Origin: Terrimesophilobacter sp038243605
Lineage (GTDB): Bacteria > Actinomycetota > Actinomycetes > Actinomycetales > Microbacteriaceae
Assembly: GCA_038243605.1 (NCBI GenBank)
Contig: JBBSQX010000011.1
Span: forward strand, 1-64,000
Direction of reading: 5' to 3'
DNA: 64,000 bases
Every line of letters starts with the position of its first letter. Position 1 is the stretch's first letter. The notes under the pieces were generated by a model. It was not told where the DNA came from. It saw only the letters and a program-made list of their open reading frames with translations, and ran no database searches. Position numbers and translations under genes: made by a program. Below are positions 45,133-53,282 of this stretch, one piece after another.

Positions 45133-45231
45133 GAGTGGCCCTTTCCCTACGTGACGTTAAAAACTTTGTGTCAGGCTGCAGGCCGGGCGGCGGAGTAACC
45201 GCACACCCGGCCCGACAAAGCCTGGGTCGAA

Positions 45232-45522
45232 CTAGATAGCGAAGCGGCTCGCGGACGAGTTGTCGCTCTGCACATACTGCTGCGAAATTTCTTCCGTCTT
45301 GGTAGCAACCTGTGACAGCAACTGCTGCATCTCGGCCACCGACTGGTTCCACTTGCGCTGAGCGGCATCATACGACTGCTGCGCCTCGCCACCCCACGAT
45401 GCACGCAACTTGGAGACCTCAGACTCGAGAGTGTCAAGCTGTGCACGGATGCCCTGAGCACCACCGCGGATCTGGCCGGCGAGTGCGGTGACTTGGGCCG
45501 GATTGACTGACATCGACTGCAT
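45232..45522 (-). CDS. WXG100-family protein (EsxA/EsxB-like), copy 1
   Basis: 96 residues, typical for WXG100. Two helices separated by a Trp-x-Gly turn (RASWGGEAQQSYDAAQRKW), with a C-terminal YxxxD-type secretion signal (QQYVQSDNSS). The ribosome site AAAGAAAGG precedes ATG by 8 bases. It probably forms a heterodimer with the product of 45557-45874 and is the main substrate/co-factor of the EccC motor. Confidence 0.93.
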   Translation of the reverse strand: MQSMSVNPAQVTALAGQIRGGAQGIRAQLDTLESEVSKLRASWGGEAQQSYDAAQRKWNQSVAEMQQLLSQVATKTEEISQQYVQSDNSSASRFAI

Positions 45523-45556
45523 GTTTAAAACCTTTCTTTACAGAATTCGTGAAACT

Positions 45557-45874
45557 TTAGAAACCAGACATCATCGAGCCGAGGCCCGAGATGGTGGACT
45601 GGTGCTCTTCTTCGGTCGCCGCCGCGTCACGCTCAGTGCCCGACAGCGCATCCTCAAGAGTGACCAACACGTTGTTGAGCTTGCGTGCCTGCTCATCCCA
45701 CGAGTTCATCAGCGTGGTGAACGACACCGCCGCTGAACCCTGCCAGTAACCGCGCAGCTGCTCGATCTCTCCACGCACGTTCTTCACCTGCTGGTCGATT
45801 CCAGCCTTCGTTTCATTAACCGCCTGAGCTCCCCTACGTAGGGCTCCCTCTTCCGCGGAAATAACTCCTGCCAT
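45557..45874 (-). CDS. WXG100-family protein, copy 2
   Basis: 105 residues. Helix-turn-helix with the turn GYWQGSAAVSFTTLMNSW (W-Q-G) and a C-terminal helix ending TISGLGSMMSGF. ATG at 45874 is chosen because GAAGGAG precedes it by 6 bases. It lies 34 bases upstream of the other WXG100 gene, the usual tandem arrangement, and is the first gene of this secretion operon after a 210-base gap. Confidence 0.92.
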   Translation of the reverse strand: MAGVISAEEGALRRGAQAVNETKAGIDQQVKNVRGEIEQLRGYWQGSAAVSFTTLMNSWDEQARKLNNVLVTLEDALSGTERDAAATEEEHQSTISGLGSMMSGF

Positions 45875-45984
45875 GGTCCACTCCTTCAATACATCGTGTG
45901 CCATCAATGACGGGCCCACAACGGGCCCACCACAAGACAAGGGCAATCACCACTGGTCTGCCCCAAAACATCCTTCAAAGCCCC

Positions 45985-46014
45985 AGAGTAAGACAGAAGC
46001 GTCTACCACCGCAA
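45985..46014 (-). promoter_or_regulatory. Possible promoter of the WXG100/T7SS operon
   Basis: On the minus strand TTGCGG (46009-46014) and TACTCT (45985-45990) are 18 bases apart, about 110 bases before the first WXG100 start. Between it and the gene is a direct repeat CGGGCCCAC (positions about 45911-45931) that could be an operator. Moderate match only. Confidence 0.4.
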
Positions 46015-46084
46015 CATAACGAGCGATATTCCCTTACGAGAATCGTGCCTGACCCCGCGTGCGGGCCATCCAGAGACCGGGGTG

Positions 46085-47434
46085 TCACGGTCGCTTGATG
46101 CGCCGGGAGGCGAGCACCACCACCAGAATGATCACGCCGATGATCAGCAGCAGGAAGATGACCCCGCCTATCACGACCGGAACTAGCCACGACATCGACC
46201 GGTCGGCCTCTGGAGGTTTAGTTGCTGAGGGCGTCGGTGTACTCGCGTTCGTCCCGTTAGCAATCATCTCGGCAGAGGGACCCCACAGTGAGTTTTCTTG
46301 CACCAGAGGATTCACATCCGGATACTGCGTAGGATCCACTTTCAGCATGTGAGTTGCCGAGGCGATTCCGAACCCGATCCCGCTCGTAGCACTGTAGCCG
46401 AGTGGGTGATCTACGACTCCGGTGTTGTTGATCAGGGTTTGAATCAACTGATTACCCGTCGCTTTGGGATACTTCTGCTTCACCAACGCCAAGAAACTTG
46501 ACACAACCGGAGTCGCATACGAGGTGCCATTGGCAAGACGCTGCGTCTCCCACGAACCATCCGCAGCAAAACCCTGAACCAGAATCCCACCACCAGGGCC
46601 CGCCACCACAACGTTAGGATCCTGCTCGGTCTGACCACCGGCAACATCCATCTTCACGTTGCCGTCAGAATCAACCCGCTGCACCGCTACCGCACCATTA
46701 GCCGTTGCTGGCCACGTTGCGGTAATAAAGTCTCCAGTGAGAAGCTCATTAGCAAGCGAACCAACAATGACAACGCCGTTGTGCTGCGCGTTTGCCACCG
46801 CATCAACAAGTTCAGGCACCGGAGAAACACCCAACGACACCGAAATAATCTGTGCCCCCAACGCCACCGCGCTATCGACATAGTCGGCAACGATATCGCC
46901 AGAGTACTTTGCACCGCCCTCACCACGGCACTCGAATATATTGCCGTCAGCGCTCGGCGGGCCCGTCATGAAATAGAGCACCTTCGCGCCAGGGGCTACG
47001 CCCTTCACCCCCGTCTGACCCGCATATCCAGCGCCCGTGCCCACAATCAACGACGTCACATTCGTACCGTGATCTGCATCCAAGGATGTCGAGGTCGGAG
47101 GAATCAACACACCCGACTCATCAAAACACTTCGAAGGCTGCACCTCAATATTGGTGCCCTTCAGTGTGGGTAAATCAAGATTGATCTGCGAATCCAACAC
47201 CGCAATCGTCACACCCTTGCCCGTGATCCCCGCATCATGCGCATCCTGGATATGGAACACGTCGAAATACCAAAGACCTTCTTGCGGGGTCTCCGCCATC
47301 GCGGCAGAACCAGAACCCAGCAGCAGCCCCACAACGGCAATAGCTGACACCACACGGGCGCTCCAACGCCGCACCGGCTTCGTTGCACCGCGATCAATGT
47401 TTACTCGGTATCGATTAGTCGTAGTCATCAGCAT
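46085..47434 (-). CDS. Mycosin-like subtilisin protease (copy B)
   Basis: About 449 residues. Signal peptide (AIAVVGLLLGSGSAAMAE), S8 domain with Asp in TIAVLDSQIN, His in DADHGTNVTSLI, Ser in GTSYATPVVSSF, and a C-terminal transmembrane helix (PVVIGGVIFLLLIIGVIILV). It aligns with copy A along its whole length, including the unusual KCFDESGVLIPPTST insert. ATG at 47434 follows GAGGGTG; GTG codons slightly upstream are alternatives. It lies upstream of the WXG100 genes on the same strand. Confidence 0.92.
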   Translation of the reverse strand: MLMTTTNRYRVNIDRGATKPVRRWSARVVSAIAVVGLLLGSGSAAMAETPQEGLWYFDVFHIQDAHDAGITGKGVTIAVLDSQINLDLPTLKGTNIEVQPSKCFDESGVLIPPTSTSLDADHGTNVTSLIVGTGAGYAGQTGVKGVAPGAKVLYFMTGPPSADGNIFECRGEGGAKYSGDIVADYVDSAVALGAQIISVSLGVSPVPELVDAVANAQHNGVVIVGSLANELLTGDFITATWPATANGAVAVQRVDSDGNVKMDVAGGQTEQDPNVVVAGPGGGILVQGFAADGSWETQRLANGTSYATPVVSSFLALVKQKYPKATGNQLIQTLINNTGVVDHPLGYSATSGIGFGIASATHMLKVDPTQYPDVNPLVQENSLWGPSAEMIANGTNASTPTPSATKPPEADRSMSWLVPVVIGGVIFLLLIIGVIILVVVLASRRIKRP

Positions 47435-47722
47435 CCGGTTCACCCTCACATTTGGAGCACCACTGCAGCGCCTACCGTCAAACACCTCACAACGACCGCA
47501 CGAGTGGCGATCACCGAAAACAAGTAGACCTGAACAACGTCTGAAGGGTGAGATGCCACATCCTGCGCGACACGCCTGTCTGTGAACAGAGTATTCTATC
47601 CCTACCGTTGTTCGCGATCACTGTGCACCTCTTCTATGTATTGCGTGTGTAGAGAACTGACTAAACTCTGAAAAGTATCAAAACGGCCCGGGATGCGGGC
47701 ACAACCTCAGTGGGGAAACGTG
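47435..47722. promoter_or_regulatory. Divergent promoter region between mycosin B and eccD copy 2
   Basis: About 288 noncoding bases between divergently read genes. On the minus strand TAGAAT (about 47603) is a candidate -10 for the mycosin. On the plus strand TTGCGT ... TAAACT upstream of eccD is a weak pair with a short (15-base) spacer. Shared regulation of both arms of the locus is plausible, but no clear operator was identified. Confidence 0.4.
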
Positions 47723-49075
47723 ATGAGCCAGGCTGTCGCCACGACAGGAACACTCCTGCGAGTGTCAATCGTCAGTGAAGACCGGCGCCTCGACATCGGG
47801 GTGCCAGCACAACTTCCGCTCATCGAGCTCATCCCCGGCTTCGCACGCAGCCTCGGAGTGCTCGACCCCACACTCGCACACGGCGGCTACGCCCTGCACA
47901 AAGCAGACGGCACCGCGCTCGACCCCAGTCGAAGCGGCGGCGCACAAGGAGTGCACGACGGCGACCTTCTCACTCTCGTGCGTGGCGGGCTCATTGCGGA
48001 ACCGCGCATCTACGACGACATCGTCGAAGCCGTCATCGACGCCACCTCAGAACAACACGGAACGTGGACTCCACGAGACAGCGCCAGAACCGCCCTCGCC
48101 ATCAGCCTCAGCTTTCTCGGCCTCTGTGCCGTCATGCTGCTCAGCGCTGGCCCCGCACTCAGCGTTGGCGCCATCAACCTCGGTGCGATCATCGCGGCAG
48201 GCGGCGCCATCGTTCTCGTCACCGCCGCCGCCGTGCTCACCCGCATGGGGCAGCCAGAAGCGGGCCACGCGTTAGGCCTCGCCGCGGCAGTGTTCGGCGG
48301 CATGACCGGATACCTGCTGGTACCGGGCGCCACGCTGTGGGGATGGCCACTCGCCGCCGCAGGGCTCGGGATGCTCATCGTCGGCGGCGCTGGCCTCGCA
48401 CTAACCCAGCAGAAACCAGAAGTGCACCTCATTCCGGTCACCTTCGGAGCCGTCCTAGGAATCACCGCGCTCCTCACCGCGGTGCTCGCGCCAGAAAGCC
48501 CTGCCGTCTACGCGATCATGATCGCCGTCACCGCCACGCTCTCCAACGGATTACCGTGGCTAGCGCTCAGCTCCACCCGCATCCGGGTGATCTCCGCCCA
48601 AAATGACCTCGAAATTTTTGCCACCCCCGAACCCATCAACGCCACTGACGTCAAAAATCGGACTGCCGCGGGGCAGCGAGTACTCGTCTCACTCAGAGTG
48701 GCACTCGGCCTCTCCGTGCTCACCGCAACACCCCTCGTCGCTGCCACCGGTGGAGCAGGCGCAGCGCTGTGTGCGCTGGCCTTTGTGGGCATGATGTTCC
48801 AGTCGCGGCAGAGCTACGCACGACTCGGGGTACTCGTGCTCATGGCCGCCGGTGCCATCGGGCTCGCCGTCACCGGGCTCACCGTCAGTGCCGCACAACC
48901 AGACCTGCGGCCGGCGCTACTCACCATTCTTCTCAGCGTGACCGGCGCACTCGTCGTACTCACACTCCTCAGCCCCAAAGCTCGGCTGCGCCTGACAAAA
49001 CTCGGAGACACCGTAGAGATCTTTGCCCTGGTTCTTCTCCTGCCGCTCGGCGCCGCCACGGTGGGGCTGCAGTAA
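47723..49075 (+). CDS. eccD: EccD-like T7SS membrane channel subunit (copy 2)
   Basis: 450 residues. An N-terminal ubiquitin-like domain (LLRVSIVSEDRRLDIGVPAQ ... GDLLTLVRGG) is followed by about 11 transmembrane helices. ATG at 47723 has GGGGAA 6 bases upstream; an earlier in-frame ATG at 47693 has no good ribosome site. First gene of the plus-strand trio with EccB and a mycosin (3-base gap to EccB). Distinct in sequence from copy 1 at 40521-41906. Confidence 0.9.
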   Translation: MSQAVATTGTLLRVSIVSEDRRLDIGVPAQLPLIELIPGFARSLGVLDPTLAHGGYALHKADGTALDPSRSGGAQGVHDGDLLTLVRGGLIAEPRIYDDIVEAVIDATSEQHGTWTPRDSARTALAISLSFLGLCAVMLLSAGPALSVGAINLGAIIAAGGAIVLVTAAAVLTRMGQPEAGHALGLAAAVFGGMTGYLLVPGATLWGWPLAAAGLGMLIVGGAGLALTQQKPEVHLIPVTFGAVLGITALLTAVLAPESPAVYAIMIAVTATLSNGLPWLALSSTRIRVISAQNDLEIFATPEPINATDVKNRTAAGQRVLVSLRVALGLSVLTATPLVAATGGAGAALCALAFVGMMFQSRQSYARLGVLVLMAAGAIGLAVTGLTVSAAQPDLRPALLTILLSVTGALVVLTLLSPKARLRLTKLGDTVEIFALVLLLPLGAATVGLQ

Positions 49076-49078
49076 ACG

Positions 49079-50440
49079 ATGGCTACCAAAAAAGACCTCA
49101 TAGAAGCGCAAGGATACAGTCGCAGACGGCTGCTCTCCGCGTTCACCGGCGGCGCACCAGGCGGCAAAGAGCTCGACCCCGCCAAGCCGTTACGCGCCGT
49201 CGTGGCCGGCATCGCCCTCACCGTGATGGTCATTCTGGGCGGAGTCTTCTACGGGATGATTCGCCCAGGACTCCCCACCGGATGGGAGAACAACCACCTC
49301 GTCGTGGCCAGCGACACAGGCGCGAGGTACCTCTCCGTTGACGGCGTGCTCTACCCGGTCATCAATACGGCAAGCGCACGACTGCTAATCCCCTCCGGCA
49401 AATTCGCGGTGATCACCACCGACCAGAAAACACTCGCCGACATTCCCATCGGCGGCGCCATTGGCATCCCCGGAGCACCAGACAACCTGCCATCCCCCGA
49501 CTCGCTCGTGCGAGACGGATGGGCCGCGTGCGTCACAGACGACGCCCACACCGCTGTTGCCCTCCCCGACACCCAGCTACTTGAACCAACTGACAACGCC
49601 ACCCTGGTGAAAGTAGAGAAACAGCTCTCCGTAATCATGGGAGAAAATCGCTACGCAGTTGACCACAGCGAAGCAGACTCCGTTCTGCGCGCGGTCGGGC
49701 TCGACGCCTCCAGCGCTGTCGACGTCGACAGCCGCTGGCTCAGCCTCTTCGAGCCGGGCGTTCCCCTCGCCCCGATCACGGTAGCGGATGCCGGCGACTC
49801 AATCCCCGGAAGCAGCCTCAAGGTCGGCAGTGCCGTGCACACCCAAGGAAGCCCAGAAGACCAACGTTTTCTTGTGACTAAAAACTCAGAGCTCGCGCCG
49901 CTCAGCCCCCTCGCCTACCAGCTCTACCTCCTCGGGAGCGGCGCAGATCTCGGCGCCGCTCGCGAGGTCAGCCCCGCCGAGATCGCCTCCCTCTCAACAG
50001 CCAAGAGCCCAGCGGGCGGAGAGGACTGGCCGACCACGCAGCTCACTCCCGTCGCTGACGACACCCCCCGCTGCGCCCTGCTCACCCACGAAAAAGAAGG
50101 CGAACCGCTCACCACGCTCGGCACGCTGAAAGCCGGAGCCACTCTGCCAGAACAGACCACCGACGTGAGCGTCAGCAGCAACGGCGGAGCCCTCATCCGA
50201 GTGGGCAGCAGTGGTGACGGCGGCGGGATGATCTACCTCATCGATGGCGCAGGAACGGCCTACCCGATCCCCGCGGCAAACAAAGAAATCATCGGCAGAC
50301 TCGGGTATGCCCCCTCCGACATCACCAGAGTTCCCGCCGCCTGGATCGACTTCATGCCCGCCGGGGCCAGCCTCACCGAGGAAGCAGCAGGCCAAAGCGC
50401 CAACGCGGGCACCAGCACGACAACCTCAGGGAAGTCGTGA
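49079..50440 (+). CDS. eccB: EccB T7SS core component
   Basis: 453 residues. A short cytoplasmic N-terminus (MATKKDLIEAQGYSRRRLL, typical of EccB), one transmembrane helix (AVVAGIALTVMVILGGVFYG), then the large extracytoplasmic domain with EccB signatures (NHLVVASDTGARYLSVDGVL, LVRDGWAACVTDD, IDFMPAGASL). It overlaps the mycosin gene by 4 bases. Only EccB copy in the window. EccE and EccA were not found. Confidence 0.95.
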   Translation: MATKKDLIEAQGYSRRRLLSAFTGGAPGGKELDPAKPLRAVVAGIALTVMVILGGVFYGMIRPGLPTGWENNHLVVASDTGARYLSVDGVLYPVINTASARLLIPSGKFAVITTDQKTLADIPIGGAIGIPGAPDNLPSPDSLVRDGWAACVTDDAHTAVALPDTQLLEPTDNATLVKVEKQLSVIMGENRYAVDHSEADSVLRAVGLDASSAVDVDSRWLSLFEPGVPLAPITVADAGDSIPGSSLKVGSAVHTQGSPEDQRFLVTKNSELAPLSPLAYQLYLLGSGADLGAAREVSPAEIASLSTAKSPAGGEDWPTTQLTPVADDTPRCALLTHEKEGEPLTTLGTLKAGATLPEQTTDVSVSSNGGALIRVGSSGDGGGMIYLIDGAGTAYPIPAANKEIIGRLGYAPSDITRVPAAWIDFMPAGASLTEEAAGQSANAGTSTTTSGKS

Positions 50441-51936
50441 TCGGGATGCGGCGCCTCGGCACCCTGATCGCACTGCTCGCCCTCAGCGCAGTGCCCATCC
50501 TTATTCCTAGCGCAAGCACCGTAGCGTTCGCCGCCGCCGGAGACACCCAATGTGCGCCAGGAACTATCGCCTACTCGCCGGACACCCCCGCCGCCCTCGG
50601 GCTGTTGCAGAACACCGCCGCCTGGACTCACAGCACCGGGGCCGGTGTCATCGTGGCCATCGTGGACTCCGGCATCGACGCCCACAACGCGCACCTGAAA
50701 GACGCCGTTATCGGCGGCATCAACCTTGTCGGTGACGGCACAGACAGCTCCGGACTCAGCGACCTCGACGGGCACGGCACCGCCATCGCCGGACTCGTCG
50801 CCGCGCGCAGCGTTCCCGGCTCCGGAGTGATCGGCCTGGCACCAGACGCAAAGCTGCTCTCGGTGCGCGTGTTCCGTGGCACGAATGAAGAAAACATTAA
50901 GGCCGGATTCGGGCCAACAATCGAGCGGCTCGCCCAAGGCATCCGCTACGCCACCGACCACGGAGCCACGATAATCAACGTGTCGCTCAGCGACTACACC
51001 GACTCTGGCCCGCTGCTCGCTGCTGTCAACTACGCGACAGCGAACGGCAGCCTCATCGTTGCCAGTGCAGGCAACCGAGCAACCACCACAAACAAGACGG
51101 ACGGGCCGCGGTACCCCGCCGCATACCCCGGAGTTCTTGGCGTCGCGGCCACCGGCCTCGACGGCATCGTGACAAACGACTCAATCCATGGCCCGCACGT
51201 CGCCATCTCCGCGCCCGGATCTGAAATTCTCACCTCCGCAACCGGAAGCGGCGACTGCCTCTACGCCTCCGACGCCCCCACTTCAAGCTTTGCGACCGGA
51301 TACGTCAGTGCCGCAGCAGCGCTGGTCGCGTCGGCGCACCCGGATGAGACGCCAGCACACTGGGCCTACCGACTGCAGGCGACCGCCCTGCGAACCGACC
51401 GAGACCATCGCAACGACGAAGCCGGCTGGGGCGCGGTGCAACCCGCCGACGCCATCACTCTCGCACCGGGGGCAAGTACCCGTGGCCCGGAGGGCCCCTT
51501 CAGCGACACCAGCACCAGCGCTGTGCGGCCAGCCCACATCACCGTGGCGCCCGACTACAGCGTCTCGCCGTTTGATGTGGCCCAAAGCAGCATGGTGCTG
51601 CTCGTCGCGATTGCGGCAACACTGCTCGGCACGCTTGGGCTCGTGATCGCGTTACGCGCACGTCGACGCAGTAGCGGTGTTGGCACTGGCGATGTTGGTA
51701 CTGCTGGCGTGGGGAATGACGGTGCCGGCATTGACGGTGTTGGCACTGGCGATGTCGGCACTGGCGATGTCGGCCGCAGCATTGCTGGCGGTCGCGGCAA
51801 TGGTCGAAGCGGCATGGCTGGGGGTAGAAGCACTGGCGGTAGCGGGAACAGGAGCGGCACGGCCGGTGGTAGCGGGAACGGGAGCGGCACGGCCGGCGGT
51901 AGCAGCATCGGCAGCATCGGCAGCATCGCGACGTAA
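50437..51936 (+). CDS. mycP: Mycosin MycP with Gly-rich cytoplasmic tail
   Basis: 499 residues. Signal peptide (TLIALLALSAVPILIPSAST), S8 protease with Asp in IVAIVDSGID, His in DLDGHGTAIAGL and Ser in PTSSFATGYVSAAAAL, then a transmembrane helix (SSMVLLVAIAATLLGTLGLV). After it comes an unusual ~90-residue tail of VGTGDVG- and GGSGNGSGTA-like repeats on the cytoplasmic side. The EccB-MycP pairing and the canonical DSG make this the best candidate for the structural mycosin of the T7SS. Confidence 0.93.
   Translation: MIGMRRLGTLIALLALSAVPILIPSASTVAFAAAGDTQCAPGTIAYSPDTPAALGLLQNTAAWTHSTGAGVIVAIVDSGIDAHNAHLKDAVIGGINLVGDGTDSSGLSDLDGHGTAIAGLVAARSVPGSGVIGLAPDAKLLSVRVFRGTNEENIKAGFGPTIERLAQGIRYATDHGATIINVSLSDYTDSGPLLAAVNYATANGSLIVASAGNRATTTNKTDGPRYPAAYPGVLGVAATGLDGIVTNDSIHGPHVAISAPGSEILTSATGSGDCLYASDAPTSSFATGYVSAAAALVASAHPDETPAHWAYRLQATALRTDRDHRNDEAGWGAVQPADAITLAPGASTRGPEGPFSDTSTSAVRPAHITVAPDYSVSPFDVAQSSMVLLVAIAATLLGTLGLVIALRARRRSSGVGTGDVGTAGVGNDGAGIDGVGTGDVGTGDVGRSIAGGRGNGRSGMAGGRSTGGSGNRSGTAGGSGNGSGTAGGSSIGSIGSIAT
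51680..51930 (+). repeat. Gly-rich coding repeats in the mycosin tail
   Basis: Short tandem repeats (GGTGTTGGCACTGGCGATGT and relatives; GGTAGCGGGAACGGGAGCGG) encode the Gly-rich C-terminus. Likely unstable in length. Confidence 0.8.
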
Positions 51937-51986
51937 AACCGCAGCCATTCCCCGTGCGAGAAGTCTGGTGTTTGCGGCGATGGCGA

Positions 51987-53018
51987 CTACTCGGAGCTCA
52001 CGCTCATACCGACATCGCCAAGCACGAAGCGACCCTGCACCACAGCAGAGGCGGCCGGCTCAAGATAGTTTTCCGCACCGTCGGCCGCAACGACCATGAC
52101 GCCGTTCGTGGATTTCAGGTCAGTGATAGTCCACTGGCCATTCCCAAACGTGAGACGTGCATGCGCCTTCGACAGCGTGCGGGTGGAATCCTCAATCGCA
52201 AGCAGCTGCGACGCTGCGTCATCTGATGATGGATTGCGGCCCAACTCAACTCGAGTGGCGGTGAGCGCGAAGGCGCGGCCATCGTCGAGCCTGAGGCTCC
52301 ACAGAACCGGCGACACGGGCTCCACGGGAGGCACCACCCGAACGTCAACCGCCTGAGGCTCAGCAGCCACGACAGGCACGGCGGGTGACACAGATACTGC
52401 GTTTGGTGGCAGTGGCACTGCTGGTTCGTCGGGTGGGGCAGGCGCGACAGATAAGGCAGGTTGGGCCGGTGCGACAGGGGCCTCTGCGGCGGATATTTGC
52501 GCGGGCGCCGATGGTGGTTTCTGAGGAATTGCGTAGCCAGAGGCATCCGTCACTCTCACTCCCAGAGTGGGTTCCGGTTTCACGCGAGGGCTAGCGACGC
52601 GATCCCCCCGCACCGGAGGGCTCGAGGCGACACCAGCAGCAACTTGGACATCAGTCGTCACGCGGCCCCAGCCCAAAATAGACGCCCAGATTGGCGGGAA
52701 CAAAAGCCCAACAACCGTCAGACCCGCACCGCGCCCGAGCTTACGGTTGATGCGCAGCAATGCGACCGCCTTCAAATACACGCCATACAACTGCAAGACC
52801 GGAATGAAGTAGTAAACGACCGACCAACCAGGGATACCGCCGCGTGTCAGAATCTCGGCCTCGTTCAGAACTGGCACCCAGCCCTTCCACGCCTCGCCAC
52901 CGATCTTCGGGAACAGCCGAGACAAGGCGATCGCGTACCAAACGAAACCAGCCACACCCGCGATGACAGTCAGCACCACGCCAACGACCACTGCTCCCTG
53001 CAGTTCGGGCGGCGTCAT
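51987..53018 (-). CDS. DUF5684-like membrane domain plus FHA protein (paralogue)
   Basis: About 343 residues. N-terminal membrane domain (VWYAIALSRLFPKIGG, AWKGWVPVLNEAEILTRGG, GWSVVYYFIPVLQLYG), Pro/Ala-rich linker, and C-terminal FHA domain (ELGRNPSSDD, LSKAHARL, DLKSTNG). ATG at 53018 follows AAAGGAA at 8 bases; longer readings lack homology. Clearly paralogous to 19935-21551 but without the Gln repeats or the RTVVVDR motif. It faces the T7SS plus-strand genes convergently with a 50-base gap. Confidence 0.86.
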   Translation of the reverse strand: MTPPELQGAVVVGVVLTVIAGVAGFVWYAIALSRLFPKIGGEAWKGWVPVLNEAEILTRGGIPGWSVVYYFIPVLQLYGVYLKAVALLRINRKLGRGAGLTVVGLLFPPIWASILGWGRVTTDVQVAAGVASSPPVRGDRVASPRVKPEPTLGVRVTDASGYAIPQKPPSAPAQISAAEAPVAPAQPALSVAPAPPDEPAVPLPPNAVSVSPAVPVVAAEPQAVDVRVVPPVEPVSPVLWSLRLDDGRAFALTATRVELGRNPSSDDAASQLLAIEDSTRTLSKAHARLTFGNGQWTITDLKSTNGVMVVAADGAENYLEPAASAVVQGRFVLGDVGMSVSSE

Positions 53019-53144
53019 CTCACACATTCCTTTCGACAGAACAAGGGCACAGCGAATGCACAACGAGTGCGACCGCGGGTGCTGGGCCACAACGGTGCAC
53101 GGAAGAGGCCAGTGTAATTCTTGCACGGGTGCGGGAACGGCGGG

Positions 53145-53180
53145 GGTTCCCTTCGAGAGGGCCCTTGGCCTCCTCAGGAA
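53145..53180. repeat. Second copy of the palindromic intergenic element
   Basis: Read on the minus strand, this matches the core of the element at 2597-2635 over about 36 bases: both share TGAGGAGGCC, GGGCC and TCTCGAAGGGAAC. Differences fall mainly in the loop and one stem base. Orientation is opposite to the first copy. Confidence 0.65.
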
Positions 53181-53231
53181 GCGGCAAGGCGACCGCTGAA
53201 CCGCCTCCACAGGTGACGGTTAACGCAAAGA

Positions 53232-53259
53232 GAGGGCCCCCGCGTAAGCGGAGACCCTC
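53232..53259 (-). terminator. Probable rpoC terminator hairpin
   Basis: On the minus strand GAGGG and CCGC pair with GCGG and CCCTC around a TTAC loop. This is a GC-rich hairpin 24 bases after the rpoC stop, followed by TCTTTGCGTT, a short T-rich tail. Fits an intrinsic terminator. Confidence 0.7.
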
Positions 53260-53282
53260 AACTTTGAACTATCGACTACGTG

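Larger units (their letters stand above)
53019..53282. other. Gap between the FHA gene and rpoC
   Basis: 264 noncoding bases. It contains the rpoC terminator (53232-53259), a palindromic repeat copy (53145-53180) and presumably the promoter of the downstream FHA gene, which could not be pinpointed. No small gene with a good ribosome site was seen. Confidence 0.6.

Noticed and set aside
53019..53210. N-terminal extension of the DUF5684-FHA gene
   Set aside because: Residues before 53018 are not similar to its paralogue, and the best ribosome site serves the ATG at 53018.
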